From Linepithema humile (taxonomy: Eukaryota > Arthropoda > Insecta > Hymenoptera > Formicidae), in NCBI RefSeq assembly GCF_040581485.1, contig NC_090132.1:11233001-11297000 (forward strand): a DNA stretch of 64,000 bases. Reading direction: 5' to 3'. Shown piece after piece: positions 1-12,825 of this stretch (positions are counted from its first letter, which is position 1; every line of letters begins with the position of its first letter). The notes beneath the pieces were generated by a model that was given only the letters and a program-made list of their open reading frames with translations, searched no databases and had not been told where the DNA came from. The position numbers and the translations under genes were made by a program.

Positions 1-204
1 TACGGATTACGGGCTGTATGTGACGGCACCCTTAAGGCATTAGTGTGACCAAGTGTACATAAAGCTGACGTATATATTAACCAAAACAAAACAGTATTGT
101 TTTACCTGCCAAAAAAATTGTCGTACATATCCAATAAACATTCGATATCCTATGTATATACATGAAATATCCATAATGTGAAAAAAATGTACTGTATATA
201 CTAT

Positions 205-502
205 GTACATACATATGATATATGCTGATGTAGATACATTTGTGGATATACATAAGATATCTTATAGATATACATAGAATGTATATTCGAACGAGATCGC
301 TGCCTGTATATACATAGAATATACCTCGTGTACATTTCATGTATATACATCAAGCGAATATACATACGATATACGCTGAGGTAGACACATTTATGGATAT
401 ACATAGGATATCGTATGGATATACATACAATGTATATTCGAACGAGATCGCTACCTGTATATACATAGAATATACCTCGTGTACATTCCATGTATATACA
501 TG
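205..502. repeat. Tandem duplication of a 151-bp ATACAT-rich unit
   Basis: Two adjacent copies about 151 bp apart share the run from the GCTGATG/GCTGAGG word (224 and 375) through a common segment with CGAACGAGATCGCT to CTCGTGTACATT. Both are saturated with TATACAT and GATATAC words, so open frames here are repeat shadows. Copies differ by scattered substitutions. Confidence 0.8.
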
Positions 503-1167
503 TAACCAAGGTTCGGAAAGTTCCCAGATAATACACAATATTGTATGAATATTCTATGTTGCATCAAATATATTTTTATGAGAATATTCTCAAAGAAATC
601 ATTTATATATGTCTGTAGAATATTCTTGTTCATAAAGAATATTCTATAAACCTGCCCAGAATATGTTAAAATCAGCAATAGGAACATATTGTTTACATAT
701 ACCATAAATGTTCACTGAATATTCAAATGTACTGAAGATGTACATATAGATAACGTTCAGAATGTATCGCAGAAAATAGATCAAGATTCAACTTCTGTCA
801 ATTTCATTTCCGTTCCACTTCCGATCAGCACGTGCATTAATAGATACGCAATTAGTCTTGATTAATCTGTACAATTCAAGCCGCAATTATAATTAATACA
901 AAGATTCAATTAATCCAAAGGTAAGTTTAGATTTTAAGAGTTTTTTTTAATAAAAATGGTTGCTTAAAATAATAGATTCTTTAACCTAACCCTAACATAA
1001 CCTTAAAAGTACTTTCTTATAACAAATCCCTAACAGCACATGTAGATACTGAGAACAATCTGAGAATATCGCAAAAGTATAATTGTAATATTCTCAGAAC
1101 ATTCTCAAATGTACTGCGATCAGTGATGCGATATCTACTACCGGACTCGCGGCTCTTGAGCCCCAAC
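503..1167. other. AT-rich spacer without a recognisable gene
   Basis: No long reading frame or clear repeat is visible. Near 980-1005 there is a short run of CCTAAC-like words, too brief and irregular to be a telomeric array. A CGATCAGTGATGCG word near 1115 resembles the CAGTGCTGCC end of the large inverted-repeat unit that starts at 1168. Confidence 0.5.
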
Positions 1168-2280
1168 CAGTGCTGCCAGAAACGAGCGGCAGCATCACAC
1201 AAATCAACCGAGAACCGATGACGTCACCCTATCCGTGTGAGCTCGACCCGGTCGACCAATGGAAGAGAACGCACGTCTCCCTTCCACCGAGCCGACGCAA
1301 CAGACGATAAATGCTAAGAAGTAAGTGTTTCTAAGGCAAGTGGCTGAAATATGAAAAATCCCGTGTTCAAGATTTGCTTTTCGCAACTTTCTTTTCTTTT
1401 TTACGCATTTGTTTCTAACAGTGTAAATTATCAAATAATCTTTTTTTTGCTAAAAAAATAATAGTTTATATTTATTAATAATATTCGCATATGTTAAAAC
1501 TAACAATTTTTGAAATAATTCAGATTTGCTATTGTCAATAGAAAAATGAAGTTATTTTGCAATATTGCAACAAAGTGTAAATTTAACATATGCTATGTTC
1601 TTGCCACCCGCCTTATTCGTTTAGCCATGCTTGCTTTGACATTTATGTCTATTGACTCGAAAGATTTTACATACCTGTAAAACTTTTAATTATTTCCCAA
1701 CTTACAATTAGTCACTCGCGTCCTGATATTTTTTTTCCCGTTCAATAATTTTCTATTCGTACATTCGGAGAATCCGAATAGTGAGATCAATAATGTACTT
1801 AATTTTCGTACACTCTAGTATTTCAATCTGAGATCGGTGTACATTTTAACGTCTCAAATGTAGACAAATTATTTCTATATGAAAAATAATTAAAATTTTC
1901 ACACCAACAATCTATAATATATGCTCCATATGCCATATTATATTTTATTCCATTTTTAATCATTTATTTTAAACTACTGCATATTAGCAAGAGTTACTGT
2001 ACTATGGAGATTAGTGGAGAAGACGGTAACATATATTATAAATGCAGTCAAATTTATTGTACTCTTGTTAGTATTGTTAAAATATTGTAAAAATAATGTA
2101 TTATTAGTTTATTAGTAATTATAATAGTATTATTAATAGTGGTCTTCCGCACCACCTTCGAGGTTCCACTAACGGCGCGTTAGGTTTTTTTAGTGGACCT
2201 TCGCCAGGAGCCCTATTATACCACATTTCATTATTCTTTCTATATTTCTTTTATACATATGTGATGTCATTTGCAGACAT
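1168..2280 (+). repeat. Left 1.1-kb inverted repeat arm, uninterrupted
   Basis: This arm is contiguous and serves as the template showing where the right arm was split. It contains a GC-richer outer 270 bp, an AT-rich middle, and an inner block near 2140-2220 with CCACCTTCGAGGTTCC and a near-palindrome around GGCGCGTTAG. It ends at TTTGCAGACA, the same word that seeds the 44-bp tandem array at the inner side of the right arm. Confidence 0.8.
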
Positions 2281-2840
2281 GTTAGTAATATTTTATTTAT
2301 CTATAAATATGTGACGGGATAGAGAGTTAGCACGAGATAATTGATTTTATTTGAAATTTTATTTAATATATATGTAGAATAAATCTTAATATAAAATTAT
2401 CACAATATGACTAGTCAATATATTATTACAATGTTATCACATAAATTAGATTAAAAAAATTATTATTAATAATAATAATAAATCAATAATAAAAAATATA
2501 TAATAAAAATATAAATAAAAAATTAAAAAATAATAAAAACATAGTCAAAAATAATAAAAATATAAATAAAAAATAAAAATATAAGTATATAGTATAATGG
2601 CTCCTGCACACAGGACGCGGTAACGCTTGCCGCGCGGCAAGACGCGACGCGGTGGCCAATCGGATGCTTGCTTTTCAGAAAGTAATGGATATATAACTTT
2701 CGCCGCGCGTATAATGTTGAACTGGATTCAACTTTTATCGCGCGGTAAAGGAAGATATAGTGATTTCTAGTGAATCTTCTTGTTCATACGAAAAGTTTTC
2801 AGTAAAGCGTTCTGATAATCCGGTATTCGCCGCTTATAAT

Positions 2841-4582
2841 ATGGATGATAACGAAGATAATAACGATATGATTGTAAGTACAAATGGAATAAAATATTGA
2901 TATTTTATTGATTTGTAATAATCATTATTATTACAACATAATAAAATAAAGTTATTAATTTTATACGACTAGTACACAATTTTAGGTTAGATATATGATA
3001 TTATTGATCAATATAATATTATTTATTTTTATTATATTTAAAGATTTGCATATTATCATTTAATGTAACTGCTTAAATGAATATTTTATATTATTAAACA
3101 ATGATTTAATTGTTTAACTTTTATTTGCAGTGGTGTCCAGATTGTAGTAGTGTGGTGCTCGGAGAGCATAATTGCTCTGCTTTTAGTAATAATTTTGAAA
3201 ATAAAAATGATTATTTAGAAGCATTGATTGCAGCAGTATTCGAAAGAGAGAGCTTATGGAATTCAGCATTACCATATAAATTTAGAGGACCCTCAGAGAC
3301 AAAAGCATTATGGTCTGAAATAGATGGTTGTTTGAGTAAGTATCAATATATATGTAATTATCATCACATAATATTGTGTAAAGTTCTCAAATAATTTAAA
3401 TTTTTTAATAAGTTAAATTTTATAATAAGATTTATATTTACATAGATACAGCTCCAGATACAAGCCAGGCAAAGTGGAAGAATTTAAGAGATCGGTTTGT
3501 AAAAGAACACAGTCTGCAATGTACTTACATTCCAAGTGGCAGTAAAGCTATAAAAAAGAAAAGCAATTGGCCGTTCTATGAAAGTTTACGCTTTTTAGTG
3601 CCAACAATAAATTATAGAAAGTACGTATAGTAGTATATGTATGACTGTAATATAACATACGCACATGCACAAATACATACAACATGCTCACATGATAATA
3701 TAATATAAAACCATCTATATATAATTGTTAACAAAATAATATAAATTAATAATTAATTAAAAATTATAATCTATTGTAGAACCAAAAGTAATATTGAAAA
3801 CGTACATCCAAATGTACTATCACCTTCAGCAGAACAAAAAGAGGAATTTAATTTTTCATCTGTTCCTGGTGTGAGCAGCAGAAAAGAAAATAATATTTCA
3901 CAGCAATCAATATCACAAAGTACCAGTAGTTTACTAAAATCTCAAAACTTTCAGTCAAAACAAATTTCTTGTAAGTAAAAACATTTAATAAAATATTAAT
4001 ACTAGTACATAAATTATTTTCTTATTTTATGTATATTTTTTTTTTATTTGATTTAATATTCCTCTTTTTATGTAACCAGATCAAATTCCGCAAATTCTGA
4101 TATTCTTAAGGAAGAAGAGCTAGTATGTACAACAAAACGCAATAGTATGTAGACATTATTCAATTTTTGTTTTTGTACACATATATATTAAAAATTTATT
4201 TATTTATTATATTATTTTTTTATTTATAGATAGTGCAAGATCTACTCCAGATTCAGAAGCTTTGCTTCATTCACCTTTACCTCCAAAACGCATAAGTTAG
4301 TACATATTATTTATATATAATGTACTATACAAAAAATAATTTTTTTATTATTTTATTTTTACAGAGAAATCAAAAACAGTTGAAAATATAGACACCCGTT
4401 TAGAACAGGCAATTTTGAAAGAGTTGGAGCAAATAAAACCAACAAATGAAATTAATATAAAGCCAGATAAAATTGAATCATTTACAAAATATCTGGAAAC
4501 ATGTCTTCGAGGAATGGCTCCAGACGTTTCGAAACGCGTTATCAATAAAATACTACAATTAATTCTAGAAGTAGATATTTAA
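2841..4582 (+). CDS. Harbinger-associated MADF/BESS DNA-binding protein (multi-exon)
   Basis: This is the partner gene that PIF/Harbinger elements carry beside the transposase; family members are thought to bind the element and help transposase enter the nucleus. Exons readable with GT/AG borders are 2841-2873, 3131-3335, 3446-3620 and 3780-3970, then small exons near 4080-4146 and 4230-4297, and a last exon 4364-4582. Exon 2 starts with a WCPDC word and runs into the MADF fold. Exon 3 carries the WKNLRDRFVKE core and a WPFYESLRFL segment. The last exon ends with FTKYLETCLRGM and VINKILQLILEV, a typical BESS motif. The join into the exon near 4080 does not hold frame by eye, so that boundary is uncertain or damaged. 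Confidence 0.75.
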
Positions 4583-4758
4583 AATATTCGTTCAATATAT
4601 TCTTTATTTTGTAAAAATACAAATACATTTTTTACCTTATTTGTACTAATGATTATGTAAGTAATTAATACAATCGTTAATATATTTGTTCAAATTAAAA
4701 TGTTTATTTTTGTGTAGTTTGTCATATTAAATACAATTCTAGAGTCTAATTCTAACGC
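4583..4758. other. Convergent 3' ends of the Harbinger-1 genes
   Basis: AT-rich spacer between the stop of the MADF/BESS gene and that of the transposase. It holds AAATA-rich words that could act as polyadenylation signals on both strands; nothing else is visible. Confidence 0.5.
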
Positions 4759-7700
4759 CTAAATCATTTCTTCTTGCCAAGGAACCTGACCCTCATTTAT
4801 AAAATAATCTGCGAAGATATTTCTAACTTCACTAGCATGTCTTGTGTAGTTATTGCTGCCAAAATTTGTACCATCATTAAAATTACTTAGATTTACATGT
4901 GTTTTTCTCCATTCTCCTTCAATTACTATTCCATTTACAGATATTTTATCTCCATAATTTTCTCCACAGTAAGTTGAAGTACCCATTAAAAGATTGTGTA
5001 AACATATGGTTGCTTTGATTATTGCATCTGCAGTTTCAAAGCTAGTATTAATAGGTTTCTGATAAATACGCCATCGACTTGCTAATATTACAAATGCATT
5101 TTCTACAACGCGTCGAGCTCTACTTAATCTATAATTAAATATACGTTGCCGTTTAGTTAAATTTTTTGATGGATATGGGTGCATTGTAAATAAATTTAAT
5201 TGGAAGGCCTCGTCAGCAACCATAACATACGGTACATTGTGTCGTACACTAATAGCAGAAGGATCAGGTAAATTAATAGTATTGTTGTAAAATCGTTGTC
5301 CCATTATAGAATTTTTAAATATTCCTCCGTCACTATGTTTGCCTTGAGCACCAATATCGACAATTAAGAATTTGTAAGTAGCAGACACGAGTGCCAATAA
5401 AACAATGCTATGAAATCTTTTGTAATTGTAATAAGTACTTCCTGCTTTCTCAGGACACTGTAAAAGTCAAAATTTTTGTCTATAATATATTTTTACAAAG
5501 TTTTCTATATTTGATTTAAAATAATAGTAATAAACTTACAATTATGGCGACGTGCTTCCCATCCAAAGCACCAATACAGTTTGGGAAATTCCACATTTGT
5601 TGGAATTCATGGGCAATATCTCGCCATCCATTCTGTGCAGGAGTTAATAATTCTTCTTTGTGAAAGCATTTCCATAAAGCTTCACAAGTTTCTTTTATTA
5701 TACCTGATGTAGTACTTCTTCCAGTTCGATAGCACAATGCAATAGATTGAAGTCCATCTCCAGTTGCCAAATAACTAAAAATTACAAGTTATACTCTATA
5801 AATATTTGTTTATTATTATTTATTATTTATTATTTATATATATTGTTGAATATAGCTTATCGACAAGTAAAGTTCATAAATTAAAGTTTGATAAGAAAGT
5901 CGCCAGCAGCGCGCTAGTCGCGAAGGAAGAAGGTTACTGGCAGATATGGCGACAGACATTGCACAGTTAACAATCATTTTTATTTGTGAAAATAAAGTGG
6001 TTTGTTAAACCTAACGCACTCAGTTTTATTTAATAACATTTTGGCGCCCAACAAGAGGCACGAGCTCAGAAGAAGAGTAATGGTTGAGAAATAAAAGGAA
6101 AAAAGGCAAAACGTTTGCGCGGGATCAGACACGTGGCAAGCGCAGTGAGCATCGACACAACAGTGTCTCGCATTCATTGGGATCGACGACGACGTAGGAC
6201 GTCTCGGTTACTTGCAGCATCTCGCATTCATTGGGATCGACGACGACGTAGGACGTCTCGGTTACTCGCAGCATCTCGCATTCATTGGGATCGACGACGA
6301 CGTAGGACGTCTCGGTTACTCGCAGCATCTCTCACTCATTGGGATCAACAACGACGTAAGACGTCTCGGGTACTCACAGTATCGACAAAGGAAATTAACG
6401 CAATGAAAAGGGTAAGTGAGTCGCTAAAAGCAATATCCTAATTCTATAATATTCCTAACCTAGAAAAACAGACAAAATGGCAAATCTGAGGGATTTAAAA
6501 TATAAACGAGCCAGAATAAAGGGTCAACTTACGCGGATACAAAATTTTTTCGAGTCGGAAGGGCAGAGGACAGCAACGGAAGCTCGAGTTCGACAAGCAA
6601 AGCTCGAAGAATGTTGGAAAAATTTCGAAGAGGTACAATCAGAAATTGATTCGAGACCAACAGAGAACGACGAAGAATATGAAAGACAAATACAAGAAGG
6701 CAATGCGGAAAGGCAAGTATTTGAAATGATTTATTACAAAGTTGCAGAAAAAATTGATAGGATTCTGAATGGTGGTCAAGAGCAAAATCGTCAAATTGAG
6801 GGTAGAGAAAACAACGGCAATCAAAGAAACTATGAAGCACCGAAAAATAAACCAAAATTGCCGGAAATAAAGTTACCAGAATTTAACGGAGACTATACAA
6901 AATGGTTATTCTTCAAGAATAGTTTCGAGACTACAATTCACGAAGAAGAAGAACTAACTCCAATACAAAAGCACCAATATTTGGTAGGAGTTCTTCGAGG
7001 AGAAGCATTAAAGGTCATTCAAGGATATCAAATCTCGAATGAGAATTATGCAGAGGCATGGAAACTTTTAAAAGACACTTACGATAATACAATGATTATA
7101 ATTGAAACGCATCTAGATGAATTGTTACAATTTCCCATGATTACCAAAGAGGACAAAGCCAAGAGCCTAAGGTTATTTGTTTGGCATATTCGTACGCATA
7201 TATCAGCACTCAAATCGCTAGAGTAACCAGTGGATCAATGGGAGACAATGATTATTCATTTAGCAAAAAAGAAATTGGACTTTGTTGAACAACGTGACTG
7301 GCAAAACATGATGAACAATCGAACGCCGAGGAATATGCCGACGATAGATGAATTTTTGAAATTTTTAATGGATCGCTATAACACAATGAGAGTATTAAAT
7401 CAAGGAAAGGCGAAAAAAGAAGCCACAGCAAAGACAACAACACTAAAGAAATCAGACAAGAAGATTTCTCTCTCGATAACGTCGTACGAATGTCCTATCT
7501 GTAAGCGAAGCCATTCAACTTATAAATGTGAAGAATTACTGAAACTATCAACTGAAGAAAGAAGAAAGGAAGTCATCAGTAAGCAGCTATGCCTAAACTG
7601 CCTTGGATCAGGACATCACGCAAAGGTCTGTAAATCATCATCCTGTAAAAAATGCTTAAAACGACACAACACACTATTGCATCCAGACACAGAGCCACAA

Positions 7701-10700
7701 GCAGACACAGGAAAGCAAGAAAACTTGGGATCCACATCGACGACGATAGTCAACTATTGCAAGAAGCAGGAAAAAATCAACAGCCTCTGTAATGGAAAAA
7801 AAACAGAGTTATCAGTCATTTTGTCTACGGCAAGAGTAAAGGCATATGACGTCAAAGGAAATTCTCACAGTTGCAGAGTACTTCTAGATCCGGGTTCTCA
7901 AACAAATATAATAACCGAGAGTTTTTTAAAAAGGCTAGAATTACCTAATAAAAAGGAGAATCGAGGCATAAATCAGACTCGAAGCAACGCAAATAACGTC
8001 ACGGAAATAAGAATTGAATCAATATACAAGGGATTCTCAACAAACATTGAATGTTTAGTATTACCATCGATCACGGAACGATTACCTCAAAGTAAAAGCA
8101 ATATCACTCAACTTAATATGCCAAAAGATATAGATATGGCCGACCCAAGATTCGACGAGCCTGGCCCGATTGATATGCTTATCGGTGCCGGATTATATTG
8201 GAAAATTCTAGTCGGAACACCCAGAAACAAAATTGAAGGACAACCGTCACTGCAAAATACAAGATTAGGATGGATAATTGGAGGTGAAATACCCGGAGTG
8301 CAGCCGAAGACAAGCCAAGTAGCCCTAACGAACGAAGTACTAAGCCAGCAACTCGAAAGATTTTGGAGACAGGAAGAGCTTCCAGAAACCCCAGAGTATA
8401 CGGATGAAGGAAAATATTGTGAGCAATATTTTTTAGACACAGTCAAACGAGATAAAAAAGGACAGTTTATAGTACGCTTACCTATAAGGAAACAAATACA
8501 GCTCGGAGATTCAAAAGAACAAGCTTTACGAAGACTACATTTACTGGAACGCAGATTCGAGAAAAATCCTAAGTTAAAAGAGGAATATCATAAATTCATG
8601 GAAGACTATATCGAACAGAATCACATGTCTAAGATATACAAGGAAGAATTGAACTTAGAAAGTTATTTCCTGCCACATCAAGCAGTAATACGAGCAGATA
8701 ACATAACTACTAAGTTGAGGGTTGTATTCGACGCCTCCGCTAAGACAACATTAGGAACTTCCTTGAACGATAAGCTTATTCCAGAGCCTAATTTACAAAA
8801 AAAATTATTTGACATTATTCTACGCTTCCGGACGTATGAATACGTAGTAACTGCGGATGTAACGATGATGTACCGTCAAATAATGGTGGACCCACTGGAT
8901 CGAGCACTGCAGCGAATATTATGGAGAAAGAATCCAAAGGAACCGGTCACATTATTCGAACTTAACACGGTAACGTACAGAACAGCGTGCGCCCCTTACC
9001 TAGCGATTCGTTGCTTGAGGAAATTGGCGGAAGAAGAACGGGATTTATCTAAAGCAGCAAAGGTAGTAAACGAGGACTGCTACATGGATGATGTCTTAAC
9101 GGGAACTTCAACAATACAAGAAGCTACAAGAATAACTCTACAGCGACAACTAACTGAATTATTCTCTCGAGGGCATTTTAGTCTGAGAAAATGGAGAGCA
9201 AACAATCCTCAAATTCTGCAACATCTTACCGAAAAGGGGAAAACAGATAGCTGGCTAATGTTAAACGAAGAAGGCGCTCAGAAAACGCTAGGACTACTAT
9301 GGAACTCGAAGGAAGATGTTTTGCAATATGAAGTAAAGATCAAGCCAATAACTACTACTACGAAACGCAACGTACTGTCCAACGTTGCACAGGTGTTTGA
9401 TCCGCTGGGGCTGCTAGCTCCGCTGTTAATGAATGGAAAGATAATCATGCGACAATTATGGACGCTCAAGATTGATTGGGACGAACCGCTTCCTCCAGAC
9501 AAAGATGAGGCATGGCAATTCTATTACAACTCTCTTTCAAAATTAAACGAGCTTCGTATACCAAGAAACGCAGTATCTCACAACCGATCTAACCAATTCG
9601 ATATTTTTGGGTTTGGAGACGCTTCAGAGAAAGCCTACGGTGCCTGCCTGTACGCAGTGAGTACTAACAATCGAGGAGAGCTTCAATCTTATCTCTTATG
9701 CTCTAAATGCAAGGTAGCTCCGTTAAAAACCATCTCTGTTCCACGCTTAGAATTAGAAGCAGCACTTTTGCTGGCGAAATTATATAATGTAGTAAAGAAA
9801 GCTTATGGAGAACGCGTGAGACAAGAAAATTTGTGGAGTGATAGCACAATAGTACTAGGATGGATAGAAACACCACCCAATTTATTGAAGACATTTGTGG
9901 CCAACAGAATCTCGAAAATACAGCATTTAACTCCAAAGAATGCATGGCAACACGTACCTTCGAGAGATAATCCAGCAGATATGCTATCTCGAGGAATGAC
10001 AATAGAACAATTAATCGACAACAGTCTATGGTGGCATGGACCACCTTGGTTAGTAAGCGGAAATCAACGGCCAACCGGAATGGAGGAACCCGACAGTAAT
10101 CTACCCGAAATGAAATCGAACACGATCATTTTGACATTAGCAACGGAAGCAAATATTCTGGAAAGGTTTTCAACATATCGCAGACTCGTTAGAGTCATAG
10201 CTTTCTGTCTACGATGGACAAGAAAGGAAGCAGGAACCATGAAAAATTATATTCTATCTGTAGAAGAATTGAAGAAAGCTGAACAGACAATAACTAGAAT
10301 GGTACAAAGGGAAAGGTTCTCGTTAGAACTAGGCGATTTACTAAAAAATAGAGAAGTAAATATTAAAAGTAAATTACGCGCTTTGGATCCCTATCTGGAT
10401 AAAGACGGATTGATTAGAGTAGGTGGGCGACTTAGGAACGCAATGATTTCTGAAGATCAAAAACACCCGATTGTGTTACCGCCTAATCATACCGTAACTC
10501 GGCTTATATTAACAGGAGAACACATACGTCTACATCACTGCCCTCCAGAACAGCTGCTAAGCGCTGTTCGTCACAGATTCTGGCCTATAAACGGTCGAAG
10601 AAAAGCTAACAAGGTTGTAAAAGGATGCGTAAGATGTTTTCGTTTTAAACCAAAATATTCTGATGTAAAAATGGGAGACTTACCGACGCAGAGAGTAAAT

Positions 10701-12426
10701 AGTTTTACCAGACCGTTCGTTGTAACAGGAGTTGATTATGCTGGACCCTTGCAAATCCGAGAAAGTCGTCGGCGAGGGAAAATCCATGTGTCCAAAGGTT
10801 ATATAGCAGTTTTTATCTGTTTCAACACTAAAGCTGTACATCTGGAATTGGTAACCGAACTTACTACCGAAGCATTCCTTGCAGCATTAAGCCGATTTAC
10901 AGCAAGACGAGGATTGTGTTCACAGATATTTTCAGACAATGCAACAAATTTTATAGGAGCAGCTAGAGAATTGCAAGAGATATACGAGTTTCTGAAGAAA
11001 AATTATAACGAAATAACGACTCAGCTTGCTAATCAGCACATTCAGTGGAATTTTATACCACCTCGCGCGCCGAATTTTGGTGGATTATGGGAGGCTGCTG
11101 TAAAAGTAGCTAAGCGACATTTATATATCATGACGCGAGATTTAACACTCACATTCGAAGAATGTTACACTCTTTTAACAGAAATCGAAGCCATCATGAA
11201 CTCTAGGCCTTTAACTGCGTTGTCCTCGGACCCTAATGATTTGTCTGTCCTCACCCCATCCCATTTCCTAATTGGCGACTCACTTGTTCAACCCGTTCAG
11301 CATAACCTTACAGAAACGCCAGACAACCGTCTGACGCGATGGCAACATTTTAAGAAAATTTGTCAGAATTTCTGGCGACGTTGGCACTCAGAATATCTGC
11401 ATGAGCTGCAAGAGAAGAAAAAATGGACTGTCTCTGGAAAAAATATCGCTCTTGGTACGATAGTAATGCTGAAGGAAGACAATCTGCCACCGCTACAATG
11501 GGCTATTGGCAGAGTGATAGAGTTGCATCCTGGACCTGATGGAATCACACGGGTTGTCTCTGTAAGGACACAAGGAGGAGTCTTCAAAAGAGCAGTGCGA
11601 AACCTGTGTCCGATTCCAATGGACGACTGCGAAGAAGACTGATCATTGCTAGTATTAAGCTTTAAACTTAACGTCGTTAACAGTAGATAATCATTTGCTA
11701 TTTGTTTCATTAATCCTTGTTTGAACAATCTGTAAAGTTTATTTGAGTTATTACTAATTTGTATTATCTACTAGTTTTAATTTAAACAATACATTTATAT
11801 CTTTTATTTGAAAAATCCTTTCAAAGGTGGCGGAAAATGTTGAATATAGCTTATCGACAAGTAAAGTTCATAAATTAAAGTTTGATAAGAAAGCCGCCAG
11901 CAGCGCGCTAGTCGCGAAGGAGGAAGATTACTGGCAGATATGGCGACAGACATTGCACAGTTAACAATCATTTTTATTTGTTAAAATAAAGTGGTTTGTT
12001 AAACCTAACGCACTCAGTTTTATTTAATAACATATATATTTAGACATACCGTAGAGTCATTGATAATCTTGCAGCTGCTGGAATAGGAACTCTCCAATTT
12101 GTTTTCATTTTTGTAATGAAAGGCTTAATTCTTGATAATATATAATCAAACATATTGGGTGTCATTCTCATATAATTGAAAAATGTTTCTGTATCTTGTA
12201 GTCTCATTTCATGAACAAGATTATACCAGTCCCCTTGTTGTTGTTTTAACTGTAATATAGGATGTACCCAATATCTTCTCTTTTTTATGTTTATAGTATT
12301 TCTTTCATTTCTCTTTCTTCTTATATAAAGCAGGGCCAGCAGTAATATTCGACGTTTTTTACTCATAATAACTGCATCCATATCCGTTAAAAAACCGTAC
12401 ACTAAATTTAACACGTCTAAATACAA
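4759..12426 (-). CDS. Harbinger-1 DDE transposase, intron interrupted by BEL element
   Basis: PIF/Harbinger transposase (DDE_Tnp_4 type), which cuts and pastes the element. Exon 1 runs from 12426 (or the inner Met at 12381) to 12049, exon 2 is 5774-5540 and exon 3 is 5457-4759. The exon 1 to 2 join reads MTLRYLATGDG in frame; the exon 2 to 3 join reads HVAIICPEKAGSTYY. Acidic positions are visible in CIGALDGKHV, GKHSDGGIFKNS and RARRVVENAF, followed by RWRIYQKPI. The intron between exons 1 and 2 is only about 85 bp without the 6.2-kb BEL element, which sits in it on the opposite strand. I see no stop or frameshift in the exons, so the protein could still be intact if the enlarged intron is spliced. 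Confidence 0.88.
5844..6038 (+). repeat. BEL 5' LTR
   Basis: 195 bp, TG...CA ends. It differs from the 3' LTR at a handful of positions (for example GTCGCC versus GCCGCC, and GTGAAAATAAAG versus GTTAAAATAAAG), so the copy is not brand new. AATAAAG near the end may serve as the polyadenylation signal. Confidence 0.92.
6041..6058 (+). promoter_or_regulatory. BEL primer-binding site
   Basis: The word TGGCGCCCAACAAGAGGC lies two bases after the LTR end, where the tRNA primer anneals for minus-strand DNA synthesis. TGGCGCC starts are standard for LTR elements; I do not assign the tRNA. Confidence 0.75.
6168..6385 (+). repeat. Four tandem 54-bp units in the BEL leader
   Basis: A 54-bp unit containing CATTGGGATCGACGACGACG and GTAGGACGTCTCGG is repeated about four times between the primer-binding site and Gag. 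The first three copies are nearly identical and the fourth is divergent. Open frames on either strand here are repeat shadows. Confidence 0.85.
6477..11642 (+). pseudogene. BEL/Pao Gag-Pol polyprotein with one in-frame stop
   Basis: One frame encodes Gag then Pol. The N-terminal part (6477-7223) is a BEL-type Gag with the typical KLPEIKLPEFNGDYTKW segment. A TAA at 7224-7226 interrupts the frame, which continues from 7227 without shift. In the 1,470-residue downstream part I see CCHC-like knuckles at 88-100 and 121-134, an aspartic protease core LLDPGSQTN (about 217-225, DPG instead of the usual DSG/DTG), reverse transcriptase with YMDD at 618-621, RNase H starting FGDAS near 796, an HHCC zinc region with C-VRC, and integrase acidic residues near D1169, D1236 and E1288. 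The stop probably abolishes or limits Pol synthesis unless suppressed; the rest looks intact. Confidence 0.9.
11838..12031 (+). repeat. BEL 3' LTR
   Basis: 194 bp, same ends as the 5' copy, preceded by the polypurine tract near 11822-11837 and followed by the TATAT duplication. Confidence 0.92.
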
Positions 12427-12489
12427 TATATCTATTTTATATTGTATATTATATTGTATTACTTGTGTTTTAGGTTAAATTACGTTACG

Positions 12490-12492
<3 letters not shown>

Positions 12493-12531
<39 letters not shown>
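12493..12531. repeat. (TA)n microsatellite
   Basis: About 19 TA units inside Harbinger-1, upstream of the transposase on its own strand. Confidence 0.9.
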
Positions 12532-12533
<2 letters not shown>

Positions 12534-12825
12534 CAGTTTGCGCATGCTCACCCAATCTTTAACGCGTGCAGTGTAAACACTAGAAAAATTATTTTTTTTT
12601 GCCGCGTCGCGTTTTGCCGCGCGGCAAGCGTTACCGCGTCCTGTGTGCAGGAGCCATATGAGTATATCCAGACTATAAGTAATATCAGTTAAAAAATAAT
12701 AAAAATATAAATAAAAAATAGAAAAAAGATATTAAAAAATAAAAGTTTGATTGTTAAAAAAAATAAAATTAATATTAATATTAAATTAATATATAAAATT
12801 ATTTTTATATTTATTTAATATCTTC

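Larger units (their letters stand above)
5844..12031 (+). mobile_element. BEL/Pao LTR retrotransposon
   Basis: The element begins TGTTGAATATAGC and ends TTTAATAACA, has 194-195 bp LTRs, and is flanked by TATAT on both sides, a 5-bp duplication although the site is low-complexity. The primer-binding site follows the 5' LTR after two bases. A purine tract with AAAGGTGGCGGAAAA precedes the 3' LTR. One long Gag-Pol frame in BEL order fills the interior. Confidence 0.93.
2598..12656. mobile_element. PIF/Harbinger DNA transposon (Harbinger-1) carrying a BEL element
   Basis: The termini are near-perfect inverted repeats of over 50 bp beginning TGGCTCCTGCACACAGGAC and continuing through ACGCGGTAACGCTTGCCGCG. 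The flanking 3-bp words are TAA on the left and TAT on the right, an imperfect version of the TWA duplication typical of PIF/Harbinger. Two convergent genes lie inside: a MADF/BESS protein on the plus strand and a DDE transposase on the minus strand. The BEL/Pao element at 5844-12031 sits in a transposase intron. Without it the element is about 3.9 kb, a normal Harbinger size. Confidence 0.9.

Noticed and set aside
77..705. Short minus-strand frames rich in Tyr, Ile and Cys
   Set aside because: They translate the TATACAT tandem duplication.
975..1010. Telomere-like CCTAAC words
   Set aside because: Only two or three irregular units, not an array.
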